Part shown: in pieces, positions 1 through 12,090 of the stretch
Layout: each line of letters opens with the position of its first letter
Position numbering within the stretch: position 1 is the stretch's first letter
Made by a program: the position numbers and the translations under genes
NCBI GenBank assembly: GCA_037349315.1
Contig: JBAIAC010000001.1
Span: forward strand, 3,782,001-3,846,000
Direction of reading: 5' to 3'
Length of the DNA: 64,000 bases
DNA from: Chelydra serpentina
Lineage: Eukaryota > Chordata > Testudines > Chelydridae
The notes under the pieces: generated by a model
Database searches by the model: none
The model's input: the letters and a program-made list of their open reading frames with translations, nothing else
What the model was told of the DNA's origin: nothing

Positions 1-66
1 TAAATATAATAATGGCCCCATGCCATGCTACAGTTTACAAATCATGCAGTAGACTACTATTTAGGC

Positions 67-831
67 CAGGGGAGGGCAAACTATGGCCCATGTGCCAGAT
101 GTGGCCCGCCAGCCATTTTAATCCAGCCCTAGAGCTCTCACCGGGGACCGGAGTCTGGGGTTTGCCTCGCTCTGGTGCTCCAGCCGGCGAGTAGGGTCGG
201 GGGCCACTCCACATGGCTCCCGGAAGCAGCAGCATGGCCACGATCTGGCACTCCAGCTGGAGAGCAGAGTTGGGGGCCACTCCAAGCAGCTACCGGAAGC
301 AGCGGCATGTTCCCCCTCCAGCTCCTACACGTAGAAACAGCCAGAGGGCTCCGCTCTGCATGCTGCCCCCACCCTAAGCTCTGCCCCTGCAGCTCCCATT
401 GGCTGGGAACCACAGCCAATGGGAGCTGCAGGGGTAGCACCTGTGGATGGGGCGGCACACAGCAGAGCTGCCTGGCCATGCCTCCGCGTAGGAGCTAGAG
501 AAAAGACATGCCGCTGCTTATGGGAGTCGTTGAGGAAAGCGCCACCCGGAGCCTGCACCCCTGAGCATCCTCCCACGCCCCAATCCCCTACCCCAGCACT
601 GATTCCCCTCCCATTCTCTGAACCCCTTGGTCCCAGCCCAGAGCACCCTCCTGCACCCCAAACCCCTCATCCCCAGTCCCACCCCAGAGCCCTCACGTCC
701 CCCCCGCACCTCACTCCCCTGTCCAGAGCTCCCTCCTGCATCCCAACCCCAATTTTGTGAGCATTCATGGCCTGCCATACAATTTCTATTCCCAGATGTG
801 GCCCTCGGCCCAAAAAGTTTGCCCACCCCTG
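67..831. mobile_element. hAT-type non-autonomous DNA element, 8-bp TSD
   Basis: The termini are inverted: the left end starts CAGGGGAGGGCAAACT and the right end reads AGTTTGCCCACCCCTG, with a second inverted block (CAGATGTGGCCC) just inside. It is flanked by 8-bp near-identical duplications, ATTTAGGC at 59-66 and GTTTAGGC at 832-839, with one mismatch. An 8-bp target duplication and CAGGGG ends are typical of hAT elements. The interior has no transposase. Its right half is a C-rich degenerate tandem array built on a unit like CCCCAGCCCAGAGC, which explains the spurious long open frames there. Confidence 0.85.
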
Positions 832-1148
832 GTTTAGGCACAGGCTCAGATCTCTCACTACCTTACCACTGGATACTAGGCGTGTTAGGATATGGTGGTT
901 TTGGTCTCCTTGGGTAGAGTGCAGACTGTAAGTACATGGAGTACCTATGATCAGATATAAACATGGCTACTTTTCTAGAGTCCCTATTTGCTCCCATTGA
1001 AGTTAGGGAGTTTTGTGACTGATTTCAATGAGAGCAGAATTTGGCCAATAAAGAAAAAGACAAAGTTTCAGAAAGTGAAGAGAGTCTTAGGAAATATATT
1101 TTTAAAAGTTAAAAATGGACATCCCCAGAGGAAGAAAACAAGGAAAAA

Positions 1149-1456
1149 CTGGAGAACCTCAGAGTTATGAACACCAGAGTTACAAACTGTCCAGTCAACC
1201 ACACACCTCATTTGCAATCAGTCAACAGCAGAGACCAAAAAAACCCAGGCAAATACAGCACCATACTGTGTGAAATGTAAATTACTAAAAAATAAAGGGA
1301 AAGCAGCATTTTTGTTCAGCATAGCAAAGTTGCATTAAGTCAATGTTCAGTTGTAAACTTTTAAAAGAACAACTATGTTTTGTTCTGCGTTAAAAACATT
1401 TCAGAGTTACAAACAACCTCTATTCCAGAGGTTTTCGTAACTCTGAGGTTCTACTG
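1149..1456. mobile_element. Palindromic MITE with AGAACCTCAGAGTTA ends
   Basis: The left end AGAACCTCAGAGTTA is matched by the inverted right end TAACTCTGAGGTTCT about 300 bp away. Sub-terminal blocks also pair (CAGAGTTACAAAC at both sides). TA dinucleotides lie at the right border, which would fit a Tc1/mariner-like element, but I cannot fix the target duplication. There is no coding capacity. Family unnamed. Confidence 0.65.
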
Positions 1457-2649
1457 TATAAAATACCACTGAAATCTCAAATCAGAACTTCTTTCTATAT
1501 CAGAGTGATGGGAAGTTAGATTTAAATCGCTGGAATTAAATTCAGTTCTCTGGTGTTTGTTCTGAGTCATCTCAGAAAGAGGCTATTTTGGGACCTTTAC
1601 TGTGATCTGGAGTAGGCTGAAATCTCACAACAAAAACAATTCTTTCAGGATTAGGGACTGAAATGGTGGAAATCTCATAGCAGCAGTAGGAGCTAATCTC
1701 GTGAAATTTCTACTTTTCAAGATGGCAGCAATCCCACAAGCTCAGATGGGTTTTGCAAGAATTCTAGCATTTGGAGTTAAAATCTCACAAGACTTTGGTG
1801 CCATCAAATCCTATCCTGAAGCGTAACCCAGATTTGGCCTTAGATCTGAATCCCAAATTTAGAGTAAATTCAATCTGGTTCTGAATGCTATTTTTTGCCT
1901 ACTTCTTCACTGAAGGTTATGCTTGATCTGACATCAGATTTTAGTAACATTAATAACAACAGATTTTAGTAACATTAGAATAAATTTATAGTGAAATCTC
2001 CTTGTCAGGATGGATTTAGCAACCTTCCATTATGATCACATGTGATTGATCATTGTACCCAGATTTCCCAACTCAGACATATATAATCTAAACAATCTCT
2101 ACATATTGCAAGAACAGAAGAAGGCCCTGCTAGGAATTTTAATGCAAAGGCATGTCTTTCAGGTTACAATTGGCTATAATTGGCATTCCCACGGCTGTAA
2201 CATTCTAATTTACTTGCAGCAGAGCTGCATTCAGAAAGGTAAGAAATTATTTTCTACCTTTAACAACATCAAAGAAATTGCTTCCAGTCTGATCCTTATA
2301 ACTCAGTGTCCACAGTGTAAGCATGGGGCAAACATCAGCGCCAAAAAGGAAATGGCTTTTAGAAAGTAATTTTTAATCCACGTAGCCAAATCATTAACTT
2401 CAGATTTCACTGCATACAGAGTTGATACATGTTTATGAGATTAAATCCTTTATAAGTGGTTGCAAGCAAATATTTATATTAATGGACAGCATTCATCTCT
2501 CACCATAGAAACAGATTCTGTTGGGGCTCCCACAGTATTTCTCAGAAAGCACATGTAAAAAGGGACATCCAAGGTGAATTTCTAATTTGTCTCCAGTCAA
2601 CATTTCTAATGCATCCATAATCTGAATACTTCCATTCCATGTTCCTATA
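1457..2649. other. Intronic sequence without a recognised feature
   Basis: AT-rich intronic sequence. The phrase AATCTCACAA recurs several times with variation between about 1610 and 1800, which hints at a decayed repeat, but no termini or coding motif could be recognised. The open frame near 2046-2369 has no family resemblance that I can see and is probably chance. Confidence 0.5.
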
Positions 2650-2789
2650 GTTTAGACCAGGGGTGGCCAACCCGAGCCGGAGAAGGAGCCAGAATTTACC
2701 AATGTACATTGCCAAAGAGCCACAGTAATACATCAGCAGGTCCCCATCAGTGGGGAAGTGGGATATCGGGAGGAAGCACAAGTAGATGA

Positions 2790-5692
2790 GTGCAAAAGGG
2801 GAAGGCTCCTGCCCCATACTGGGACAGCAGGATGATCAGAGAGTTATCTTAAATGCCTATACACAAATGCAAGAAGCCTGGCGAACAAGCAGGGAGAACT
2901 GGAAGTCCTGGCACAGTCAAGGAATTATGATGTAATTGGAATAACAGAGACTTGGTGGGATGACTCACATTATTGGAGTATTGTCATGGATGGATATAAA
3001 CAGTTCAGGAAGGATAGGCAGGGCAGAAAAGGTGGGGGAGTTGTGTTGTATGTAAGAGAGCAGTATGACTGCTCAGAGCTCCAGTATGAAACTGCAGAAA
3101 AACCTGAGAGTCTCTGGATTAAATTTAGAAGTGTGAGCAACAAGGGTAATGTCGTGGTGGGAATCTGCTACAGACCACCAGACCAGGGGGATGAGGAGGA
3201 CGAGGCTTTCTTCCAGCAACTAACAGAAGTTGCTAGATCACAGGCCCTGGTTCTCATGGGTGACTTTAATCACCCCAATATCTGCTGGGAGAGCAATACA
3301 GCAGTGCACAGACAATCCAGGAAGTTTCTGGAAAGTGTAGGGGACAATTTCCTGGTGCAAGTGCTGGAGGAACCAACTAGGGGAAAAGCTCTTCTTGATC
3401 TGCTGCTCACAAACAGGGAATAAATAGTAGAGGAAGCAATAGTGGATGGGAACCTGTGAGGCAGTGACCATGAGATGGTCGAGTTCAGGATCTTGACACA
3501 AGGAAGAAAGGAGAGCAGTAGGACAGAGACCCTGGACTTCAGAAAAGCAGACTTTGACTCCCTCAGGGAACTGATGGGCAAGGTCCCCTGGGAGAATAAC
3601 ATGACGGGGAAAGGAGTCGAGGAAAGCTGGCTGTATTTTAAAGAAACCTTATTGAGGTTGCAGGAACAAACCATCCCGATGTGTAGGAAGAAAAGTAAAT
3701 ATGGCAGGCGACCAGCTTGGCTTAACAGTGAAATCCTTGCTCGTCTTAAACACAAAAAAGCAGCTTACAAGAAGTGGAAGATTGGACAAATAACCAGGGA
3801 GGAGTATAAAAGTATTGCTCAGGCATGCAGGAGTGAAATTAGGAAGGCCAAATCACACTTGGAGTTGCAGCTAGCCGGAGATGTTAGGAGTAACAAGAAG
3901 GGTTTCTTCAGGTATGTTAGCAACAAGAAGAAAGTCAAGGAAAGTGTGGGCCCCTTGCTGAATGAGGGAGAGAACCTAGTGACAGAGGATGTGGAGAAAG
4001 CTAGTGTACTCAATGCTTTTTTTGCCTCTGTCTTCACAGACAGGGTCAGCTCCCAGACAGCTGCACTCCGCAGCACGGTGTGGGAAGGAGGTGACCAGCC
4101 CTCTGTGGAGAAAGAAGTAGTTCGGGACTATTTAGAAAAGCTGGACGAGCACAAGTCCATGGGGCCGGATGCACTGCATCCGAGGGTGCTAAAGGAGTTG
4201 GCCGATGAGATTGCAGAGCCATTGGCCATTATCTTTGACAAATCATGGCAATCGGGGGAGGTCCTGGATGACTGGAAAAAAGCTAATGTAGTGTCCATCT
4301 TTAAAAAAGGGAAGAAGGAAGATCCGGGGAACTACAGGCCAGTCAGTCTCACCTCAGTTCCTGGAAAAATCATGGAACAGGTCCTCAAGGAATCAATTCT
4401 GAACCACTTAAAGGAGGGGAAAGTGATCAGGAACAGTCAGCATGGATTCACCAAGGGCAAGTCATGCCTGACTAACCTAATTGCCTTCTATGATGAGATA
4501 ACCGGCTCTGTGGATGAGGGGAAAGCAGTGGATGTGCTATTTCTTGACTTTAGCAAAGCTTTGATACAGTCTCCCACAGTATTCTTGCCAGCAAGTTAAA
4601 GAAGTATGGATTGGATGAATGGACGGTAAGATGGATAGAAAACTGGCTAGATGGTCAGGCTCAACGGGTAGTGATCAATGGTTCCATGTCTAGTTGGCAG
4701 CCGGTATCAAGTGGAGTGCCCCAAGGGTCGGTGCTGGGGCCGGTTTTGTTCAATATCTTCATTAACGATCTGGAGGATGGTGTGGACTGCACCCTTAGCA
4801 AGTTTGCAGATGCCACTAAACTGGGAGGAGTGGTTGATACGCTGGAGGGTAGGGATAGGATACAGAGGGACCTAGACAAATTAGAGGATTGGGCCAAAAG
4901 AAATCTGATGAGGTTCAACAAGGACAAGTGCAGAGTCCTGCACTTAGGACGGAAGAATCCCATGCACTGCTACAGACTAGGGAACGAATGGCTGGGCAGC
5001 AGTTCTGCAGAAAAGGACCTAGGGGTTACGGTGGACGAAAAGCTGAATATGAGTCAACAGTGTGCCCTTGTTGCCAAGAAGGCTAACGGCATTTTGGGTT
5101 GTATAAGTAGGGGCTTTTCCAGCAGATCAAGGGACGTGATCATTCCCCTCTATTCGGCACTGGTGAGGCCTCATTTGGAGTACTGTGTCCAGTTTTGGGC
5201 CCCACACTACAAGAAGGATGTGGATAAATTGGAAAGAGTCCAGCGGAGGGCAACAAAAATGATTAGGGGGGCTGGAGCACATGACTTATGAGGAGAGGCT
5301 GAGGGAACTGGGATTGTTTAGCCTGCAGAAGAGAAGAATGAAGGGGGATTTGATAGCTGCTTTCAACTACCTGAAAGGGGGTTCCAAAGAGGATGGATCT
5401 AGACTGTTCTCAGTGGTAGAAGATGACAGAACAAGGAGTAATGGTCTCAAGTTGCAGAGGGGGAGGTTTAGGTTGGACATTAGGAAAAACGTTTTCACTA
5501 GTAGGGTGGTGAAGCACTGGAATGGGTTACCTAGGGAGGTGGTGGAATCTCCTTCCTTAGAGGTTTTTAAGGTCAGGCTTGACAAAGCCCTGGCTGGCAT
5601 GATTTAGTTGGGGTTGGTCCTGCTTTGAGCAGGGGGTTGGACTAGATGACCTTCTGAGGTCCCTTCCAACCCTGAGATTCTATGATTCTGCC
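2790..5692 (+). mobile_element. CR1 LINE, 5'-truncated, about 2.9 kb
   Basis: CR1 retrotransposon in plus orientation, antisense to NRXN1. Coding remains run from the endonuclease (GITETWWD near 2936-2960) through reverse transcriptase to the C-terminal region. The 3' untranslated end carries the usual turtle CR1 tail (GGTCCTGCTTTGAGCAGG, then TTGGACTAGATGACC) and stops with ATTCTATGATTCTG near 5692, a short microsatellite-like CR1 terminus. CR1 elements do not give clean target duplications and none is seen. The 5' boundary inside the host hAT element is uncertain by some tens of bases. Confidence 0.93.
2860..5607 (+). pseudogene. CR1 ORF2 remnant: endonuclease-reverse transcriptase, several frame breaks
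   Basis: The frame encodes apurinic-type endonuclease ([12 protein letters not shown], about 3260-3295), then a linker, then LINE reverse transcriptase with DPGNYRPVSLTS near 4320-4355, [20 protein letters not shown] near 4710-4770 and the C-terminal [19 protein letters not shown] block. Breaks: a TAA stop at 3421-3423 after LLLTNRE, another near 3456, a one-base loss near 4561 in the FSKAFD motif, and a frame change near 5280. The reverse transcriptase catalytic motif, normally FADD, reads FADA near 4801-4816, so even a repaired frame would lack a key aspartate. It is a dead copy, though little diverged. Confidence 0.92.
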
Positions 5693-6017
5693 GCCCACCC
5701 CGCTCGCAGTGCCTCCTGCCCATCGGCAGCCCCACCGATCAGCACCTCCTGATCAGCTGTTTTGTGGCATGCAGGAGGCTGAGGGAAAGGGGCGGAAAGG
5801 GGTGGAGTGGGGGCAGGGCCTGTGGCAGAGCCAGGGGTTGAGCAGTGAGCACCCCATGGCACATTGGAAAGTTGGCACCTGTAGCTCCAGCCCCGGAGTC
5901 GGTGCCTATACAAGGAGCCTCATATTAACTTCTGAAGAGCCGCATGTGGCTCCGGAGCCACAGGTTGGCCACCCCTGGTTTAGACAAAGAGGTGTGAAAT
6001 AGATTGTGTTTCTGATG

Positions 6018-6362
6018 CAGGGCTGCCCAGAGGGGGGGGCAAGTGGGGCAATTTGCCCCAAGCCCCGGGCCCCGCAGGGGCCCCCACGAGAATCCCGCTG
6101 CGGCGCTTTTACTCACCCGATGGCGCTTTTATGGATAGGGCGGCGCTCTGGGTTTTTGGCGCCACTTCAGCGGCGAGTCCTTCACTCGCTCTGGGTCTTC
6201 AGCGACACTTCAGCGGCGGGTCCTTCAGTGCTGCTGAACACACTTGGAAAGAGTGAAGGACCCGCCACCGAAGACCCGGAACACCACCAGGTGAGTTAAT
6301 TAATTAAAGGGCCGCCCAAAATTGCTTTGCCCCAGACCCCCTGAATCCTCTGGGCAGCCCTG
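6018..6362. mobile_element. hAT-type MITE, 345 bp, perfect 8-bp TSD
   Basis: Inverted ends CAGGGCTGCCCAGAGG and CCTCTGGGCAGCCCTG (the right copy with a small change) are bounded by the identical duplication TTCTGATG at 6010-6017 and 6363-6370. The interior is GC-rich with smaller palindromes (GGGGCAATTTGCCCC, GGGCCCCGCAGGGGCCC). Non-coding. Confidence 0.88.
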
Positions 6363-6370
6363 TTCTGATG

Positions 6371-7027
6371 TGGGCTAATAGTTTGGAGTAGACACGTCTG
6401 TTTGGAAAGCTTCACCCCGTCAATTGCTGGCTAAAGTGATGCATAGACCAGCATGAAAAGATGCAGTGCAGAATGGCCAGGGGAAAAACCATGGAATCTG
6501 CATTAATGTAGATCCAGGAGTCCCAACAATCTGTGCAATTTGCTGCAGCCACAGCAGGGAAAGGATTGTGTTCAGCCTTGCTCACTCGCCCTGGGTTACC
6601 CAGGGTGAGGGAAGTTGGATTTCACAACCCAAACCCAATCCACTACCTACATAAACCCAATGACTCTATACAGATGCTGTGGATTCCAATGTAAGGCCCT
6701 TTTATGCTACTCTGACAGCATAAAGGGGCCATAAAGTGGGTGAAAACAGACAGCTGAGAATACATCCTGTACGCAAGGCTTTCCCAAGACAGTGGGGTAC
6801 TGGTCTAAATGCTCCATATCAATCTTGCTACCATCCTCCAGAAGAAGGGGCCCTTCTATAATGCATTGCACCATGACTAATCCCTGCTTTTTAGGACACA
6901 CAGAGGGCCATGTAATTTAGAGACAGCTCTAAATTACACTGGAGTCCAGGCATGCTCGCTATTGTTCCAGAATACAGGGAGCACAAAGGTAACTGGAAGC
7001 CACACTCTCCACCCCATTCCTATTCCA
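6371..7027. other. Intronic sequence; one small hairpin only
   Basis: No gene or classified repeat was recognised. At about 6587-6611 there is a compact imperfect palindrome around CCCTGGGTTACCCAGGG that could fold as a hairpin of about 11 bp. It has no terminator-like context and no meaning I can support. Confidence 0.5.
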
Positions 7028-7035
7028 AGTCCAGG

Positions 7036-7159
7036 TAGGGTGACCAGACAGCAAGTGTGAAAAATCGGGACAGGGGATGGGGGGTAATAGGAGCCTATAT
7101 AAGAAAAAGACCCACAAATCAGGACTGTCCCTATAAAATTGGGACATCTGGTCACCCTA
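7036..7159. mobile_element. hAT-type MITE, 124 bp, copy 1
   Basis: The ends TAGGGTGACCAGA and TCTGGTCACCCTA are perfect inverted repeats, flanked by the identical 8-bp duplication AGTCCAGG (7028-7035 and 7160-7167). The interior is nearly self-complementary: AAAAATCGGGACAGGGG on the left, and GGACTGTCCCTATAAAATTG near the right end. A second copy of identical length lies at 46024-46147 in opposite orientation. Confidence 0.93.
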
Positions 7160-7197
7160 AGTCCAGGGGCATTATAACTGAGAATTAGGGCCTAAAG

Positions 7198-7280
7198 CCC
7201 AGATCCTCAAAAGTGCTCAGGTTTCTAACTTCCACTGATTTTAGTGAAAGATAGGAGCCTAAATACTTTTGAGGATCTGG
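7198..7280. repeat. Short palindromic repeat (CCAGATCCTCAAAAG type), copy 1
   Basis: CCCAGATCCTCAAAAG at the left is mirrored by CTTTTGAGGATCTGG at the right, with CCTAAATAC/TTTCTAAC blocks between. It resembles the 84-bp repeat embedded at 33404-33487. Probably an ancient MITE; no clear target duplication. Confidence 0.6.
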
Positions 7281-8204
7281 ACGTAATTGCTTGTCAAATT
7301 AAGGGAACAGATAAATCACTATTATTACAATTCAGTTTATATTTGAATGCAATTTGATAGCACAGATGGCTATGGAAACTAATTTCAATGGGTATGTTTT
7401 CTTTTTAAAAGCTGATGTAACACTGAACATGAAAATTGCCAGCATTTCATTTTAAGGTTAAGTGTAGGTTAAATGACTAAGATATTAATAGTTGAGACCA
7501 GGCAAATTAAAAGTAGCCTGGATAAGAATATGTGCTTTGTATGACTGGGTTTTTGATTGGTATTTATGGCTATATAGTATGTGATTGTTAATTGAGTTTA
7601 TGACACTTTCTGCAAAAAATAAAATGTATACCCCTATGAGTTTTATTAGTACAGTGAGATAGATGTAGAACGTTATACAGAAAAGCATATGCAACAGCTC
7701 TTGAAAAAGCACTGGAGTGGATTACCATGGTTTCCCTTTGTGCATTGGCAGCGTACAATCAAGGATTACTGCCACCTGACAACTCAATTAACTAAACCAC
7801 GTGCTTCCACATACAAATAAGGGATTCTAACATTAAAAAGAAAATGAGTGTTAAACCATAATGGCCTTTAGGGACAGTCTATTATAAGATGAGTATTTCT
7901 TCTACCTTCCAAATGACTGACTCTCACCATTATCTCTTTTTACTGGCCCAGAAAGATGTAGGCTCTGCCAAAACCTTTTTCTAGTTAAACTAGCCCATCT
8001 AATGAAATGCCTGCAATCCACGTGACTCAGGAGACAGCTGGTTGGAAATCAAGACTTCTAGTGTTTGCAGGTTCACATTAAATTCCAGTTTCAGGTTTAC
8101 AGATTGTTCATTGTACAGAAGCAAAAAACTACACAAAACTGGTTAGAGTCTTACAATGTATTAAAGACCAGAAACTCAACTTAGAGCATGGGCAGAGGGT
8201 ATAA
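7281..8204. other. Intronic sequence without a recognised feature
   Basis: AT-rich intronic sequence. I see no coding motif, repeat terminus or conserved block that I can name. Confidence 0.5.
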
Positions 8205-9075
8205 GAGGCCAGGGGTGTGGCCCAAACAGGATGTGGTGCATCTCCCTCCGGAGGCGCACTGGCCGGCTGCCTTGGGAGTGCTGCCACTGAAAGGGCTTTC
8301 AGGCCATAGCTCCGCCACAAGGCCCCACTCCCACTTGTCCTCTCCTCCCATTGCCCCACCCATGCTGCTCCTCTTCCCACTCCTGCTCCATTTCTTGCCC
8401 CCGAGGTCCTGCCCTCACTCCACCTCTTCCCCCGAGCCCCCCACCCACTGCTTGTACCTCTCCACCCCCTCCCCAAAGGCCCTCCTCTCCTTCTGAGGAG
8501 TGGCAGGAGGGGGGGACTTGAGAGAGAGGGTGAAGTGGCCTAAGCGGCAGGCAGGGAGGCCTCAAGGGTAGGGTGACCACGTGTCCGGTTTACGACCAGC
8601 CCAGAGCCGTCACCCCCTCCTTCAGCCCAACCCCCTGCCCCAGCCCAGAGCCCCCTTGTGCACCTCAAACCCCTCATCCCTGACCCCAGCCCAGAGTCCG
8701 CACCCCTAGCCCAGAGCCCTCACCCCCTCCCACATCCCAACTCCCTGCCTCAACCTGCAGCCCACTCCCACATTCTGAATCCCTCGGCCCCACACCGCAG
8801 CCTGGAGCCCCCTCCCACACCCCAACCCCGGGGTGGAGAGGCATGAGTGGTGGGCCTTGAGGGAGGGGGTGGAGAGATGTGGCCGGGTGCCATAGGGGGA
8901 TGGGGTGGAGAGGGGCGGGCGGAGGGGACCTCAGGGGAGGGGCAGAGAGGCACATGTGGGGGGATTTTGGGGCAGGTGGCTGAGCAGGAGCAGGGTCTGG
9001 GGCAGAGTAGGGAGTGGGGCCATAGTCTGGGTGCTGGAGGACCCTCCTCACTTCTAGTGAGGTGCTCACGCCTAC
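8205..9075. repeat. C-rich / G-rich degenerate array, probable hAT element remains
   Basis: The left border CAGGGGTGTGGCCCAAAC near 8211 resembles the ends of the hAT elements at 67 and 2658, and TAGGGTGACCA at about 8573 resembles the end of the 124-bp MITEs. No matching right end or duplication was found, so the element or elements are incomplete. The middle (8590-8830) is a degenerate tandem of CCCCAGCCCAGAGC-like units, like the interior of the element at 67-831; 8840-9040 is G-rich. The several long open frames here reflect base composition, not genes. Confidence 0.55.
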
Positions 9076-12000
9076 CTTCCCCAAATTCAGGAGTCACATG
9101 CTGCCCATGTCTTAGAGTATTAAAAGATAACGTGAAAAAAGGGTTATTGGAAAAGGATATGGCAAGGTATAAAGCAATTTTCCATGCAAGCTATTTTAGT
9201 TCATTATATAGTTCCCCTCTCCTGCCCCACACCCAGATTTTCATTGTATTTTAAATGCTTAGAGAAATGGCAAACAGTTTATGTAGACTCACATGATGAT
9301 TAAGATATGAAAAAAATAAATTATCATTGCAAATGGCTCAAATCAACTGGGAAATATATGTGCCCCTTAGAGGCTACAGTTATGGATAAATCTGTACCAC
9401 ATCCACATTATAATCAATATCACCATGTATTTATGTAACTCCCTGTCAAACCATTTACACTGGGAAATGAGAACTTACTGCTGTGAGGATGTCATGAAAT
9501 GGTCTTTTATTTTTATTTTTTTTGGAAAAGTTCCATAGGTGTTCACGGTACTTTACAGACCATGTAAGGACCCTGCCCAGAAGATTTTACAACCTAATGC
9601 TCTGATTCTGCAAACACTTATGCCTGTGCTTATCTTTCCCTAGTGTATTTCTCACCCTACTACTTCCCACCTGCTTTCTTTGTTATCCTTTGCTGGGTTA
9701 AAATGAACAAAGGCCCGATCCTGCAAACACTTAGACGTGCATAACTTCACACATACGAAGTCAATAAGGCTATCTATTTTTAATGTGCCCCTCACCAAAG
9801 TAACTAAAGGCTATTTTTATCAAGACAAAGTAAGCATGCTGTTATTTATTATTAGTTTACAATAGTGTACAACATGTACTAGGTGTAATACAAACAGAAA
9901 ATGAAGGCATGGTATGAGTGGGGTTAAGGGTCTTAGGTCCTGATTTAGTAAGGCATTAAACTTGTGACTGCATTAAGCACATCAAGGAAGGTACGCCCAT
10001 GCTTAAAGTTAGGCACATGTGTAAGTACCTTGCTGAACTGAGATCACAGACCTTTCACTTCTAGGTTCAAATCCATGCAGATTAGTAGTAACCAAAAGTT
10101 ACTCACTGATGTCTGTTTGGTGACCTATGTGAAATGAATATTATAGTGTCAGTTCAGTTTCTAGCAGGCAGCTCTCACATCATACCCGATAGCTTGTTGG
10201 CAGTTTCAGGAAGAAGCCAGGAAGAGTGAACGGGTATGAAGAGTGAACTATTTTCTACCATTCTAAAGAGGTACAAGTATCGCCCCATCAGTACAGAATT
10301 ATATTGGCTGAGTGGTGTTGAGAATCTTGCATTGCCACTGTGTGTGCTCTTCCTGTTCAACAGATATAGAAGACTTCAATTTCCAAGGCTTTCAAGCTTG
10401 ATACCTTTCAAAAGCACTAAATTAACAGAAAAATATTTTAAAAAATCAATGCATTATATCTCTCTAATTATTATAGACTTCATTCTGAAATGCAGAGAGA
10501 ATGCTATTGAAATCCATGATAGGTGAGTTTATCAGATGATTTAATCATCTCATGGTAATTTGAATTTACAAGTCAAACACGGTAGGAATATACAGATTAT
10601 GAGAAATACCTTTTTCGTTAGATCTCTGAAACTACATCACATATCATTTATATTACAAGCTTATGAATTAGCATTCACAAGCTTTTCCCTGTTGTCTGAC
10701 ATATTGCATCTTCCACATGAAATGGTTAATCTTCAGTGAAAATATCGTCTCTCAGTCCTATGAATTTATTGGGGTTACAGAAGGAATGTATTCTTTGAAG
10801 TTGGCTGTCATCACAGTAAAGCTGCATTAAGTAGTTCAAATTAAGTATCTGTAGTAATACATATCAGTAGTGAGTAAAGGCTGGGAAGATCAAGACTTTG
10901 GGGTACAATTGCAAGGGAAAACTGGATTATGCTTGTTCTGTAAAAGCTTCTACCCAAAATTGTTTGTGATTTTTAAAAATTACTAGGATTCACTTGTACA
11001 GAAATTAAAATCACTTATAGTTTCAATTCAAAACTATCTGAACTTGATTTGACACACCACTACTGTTCCAGTAAAACTGAAATATTTCCATTTATTCCTG
11101 GTAGTACATTCTATTACATAGATACTATAATTTTGAATAACTTTCCCCTCAGGGTTTATAGAAAGACGCCTATTAAAACGTGTGCTTGTCTTTTTAACAG
11201 AATAAAACCAGGAAGAACACATGCTATGATGGAACCGTGGGTTTAAACTTGTAGGAATTCAAAATGACAAGGGGAAGAAGTTGGCTTGGGATGGATAGCA
11301 GGGGGATCCCAAGGGTCAGTAGAGCAGGGTTTTGGTGCTTCTAGAAACAAGCACATATAACAGTGTTTTGAATCACAAGGGTGGTTCGTCTGCAAGATAA
11401 GGAAGTAAAAATATTGAAGGTGTCAGTTCAGATGATCTTTCTCATTTTACCAGGCATTGCAGTACTTTTGATTCACTCCAGGACAGCTCCTCCTTGTCCA
11501 GAGCCAAAAAGAGAGGAAATATAATCTGGCTGTAACTCTGGTTAACAAGTGACAGCAACCACAATTACAGGGCAGGAGGTTACAAGAAGAAAGGAGCAGC
11601 TAACAGAAGTGTTAAAAAACCAAAGAAAAATAAGAGGCGTGATGTAGCTCTCTGCTACTTAAGATGAGGCTACGTTGTCAGTGTAAAATTGGCTTTCCAT
11701 GAAATGTTTGACTAGACAGGAGAGGCACCCTACAATTACTAGAAGACTGTGAGAAAGTCCATAGCTGTAGTCGGCTGAGGCACAGATCAAAGGAATACAG
11801 ACATCCAGACCAATGAAAAGCCAGCAAACCACACGAAGAAAGCAGAGACCAGCGTGAGACTCAAGCTGCTCCCCAAACTCAGATACATCTGTGACTTGTA
11901 CTTGGAGTGTGCTCACACTGTTGTTATATTCCTTATTACTTTTAGTAGCTATAGTTCAGGTTGCTGGTAGCAAATGCCTATCTAGGCCTCATCTCAGAAT

Positions 12001-12090
12001 CTGTATGTATTATTGGAAATACATCCTGTGAATAACATCAGTAGCCTCCTGCATACAGTATCATGTATTCTCTTTAAGTAATTAATCAAT
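9076..12090. other. Intronic sequence with faint old repeats
   Basis: Short decayed phrases recur (CTGCAAACACTTA at about 9607 and 9721; TTAGGCACATGTGTAAGTACCTTGCTGAACTGA-like text near 10009-10042, echoed near 25360). These look like worn-down DNA transposon fragments that I cannot name. Otherwise AT-rich and without coding signal; the 10236-10526 frame has no recognisable family. Confidence 0.45.

Larger units (their letters stand above)
2658..5977. mobile_element. hAT-type MITE split by a CR1 insertion; perfect 8-bp TSD
   Basis: The left end CAGGGGTGGCCAAC at 2658 and right end GTTGGCCACCCCTG ending at 5977 are perfect inverted repeats. Both are flanked by the identical 8-bp duplication GTTTAGAC (2650-2657 and 5978-5985). 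Removing the CR1 at about 2790-5692 leaves a short element of roughly 420 bp, with AGAGCCACAG-like blocks near the left end and a G/C-rich right half. The perfect duplication shows a single hAT insertion that was later hit by the LINE. No transposase is present. Confidence 0.9.

Noticed and set aside
8674..9254. Several overlapping long frames on both strands
   Set aside because: C-rich and G-rich repeats keep all frames open; proline/serine/glycine-rich text without any domain.
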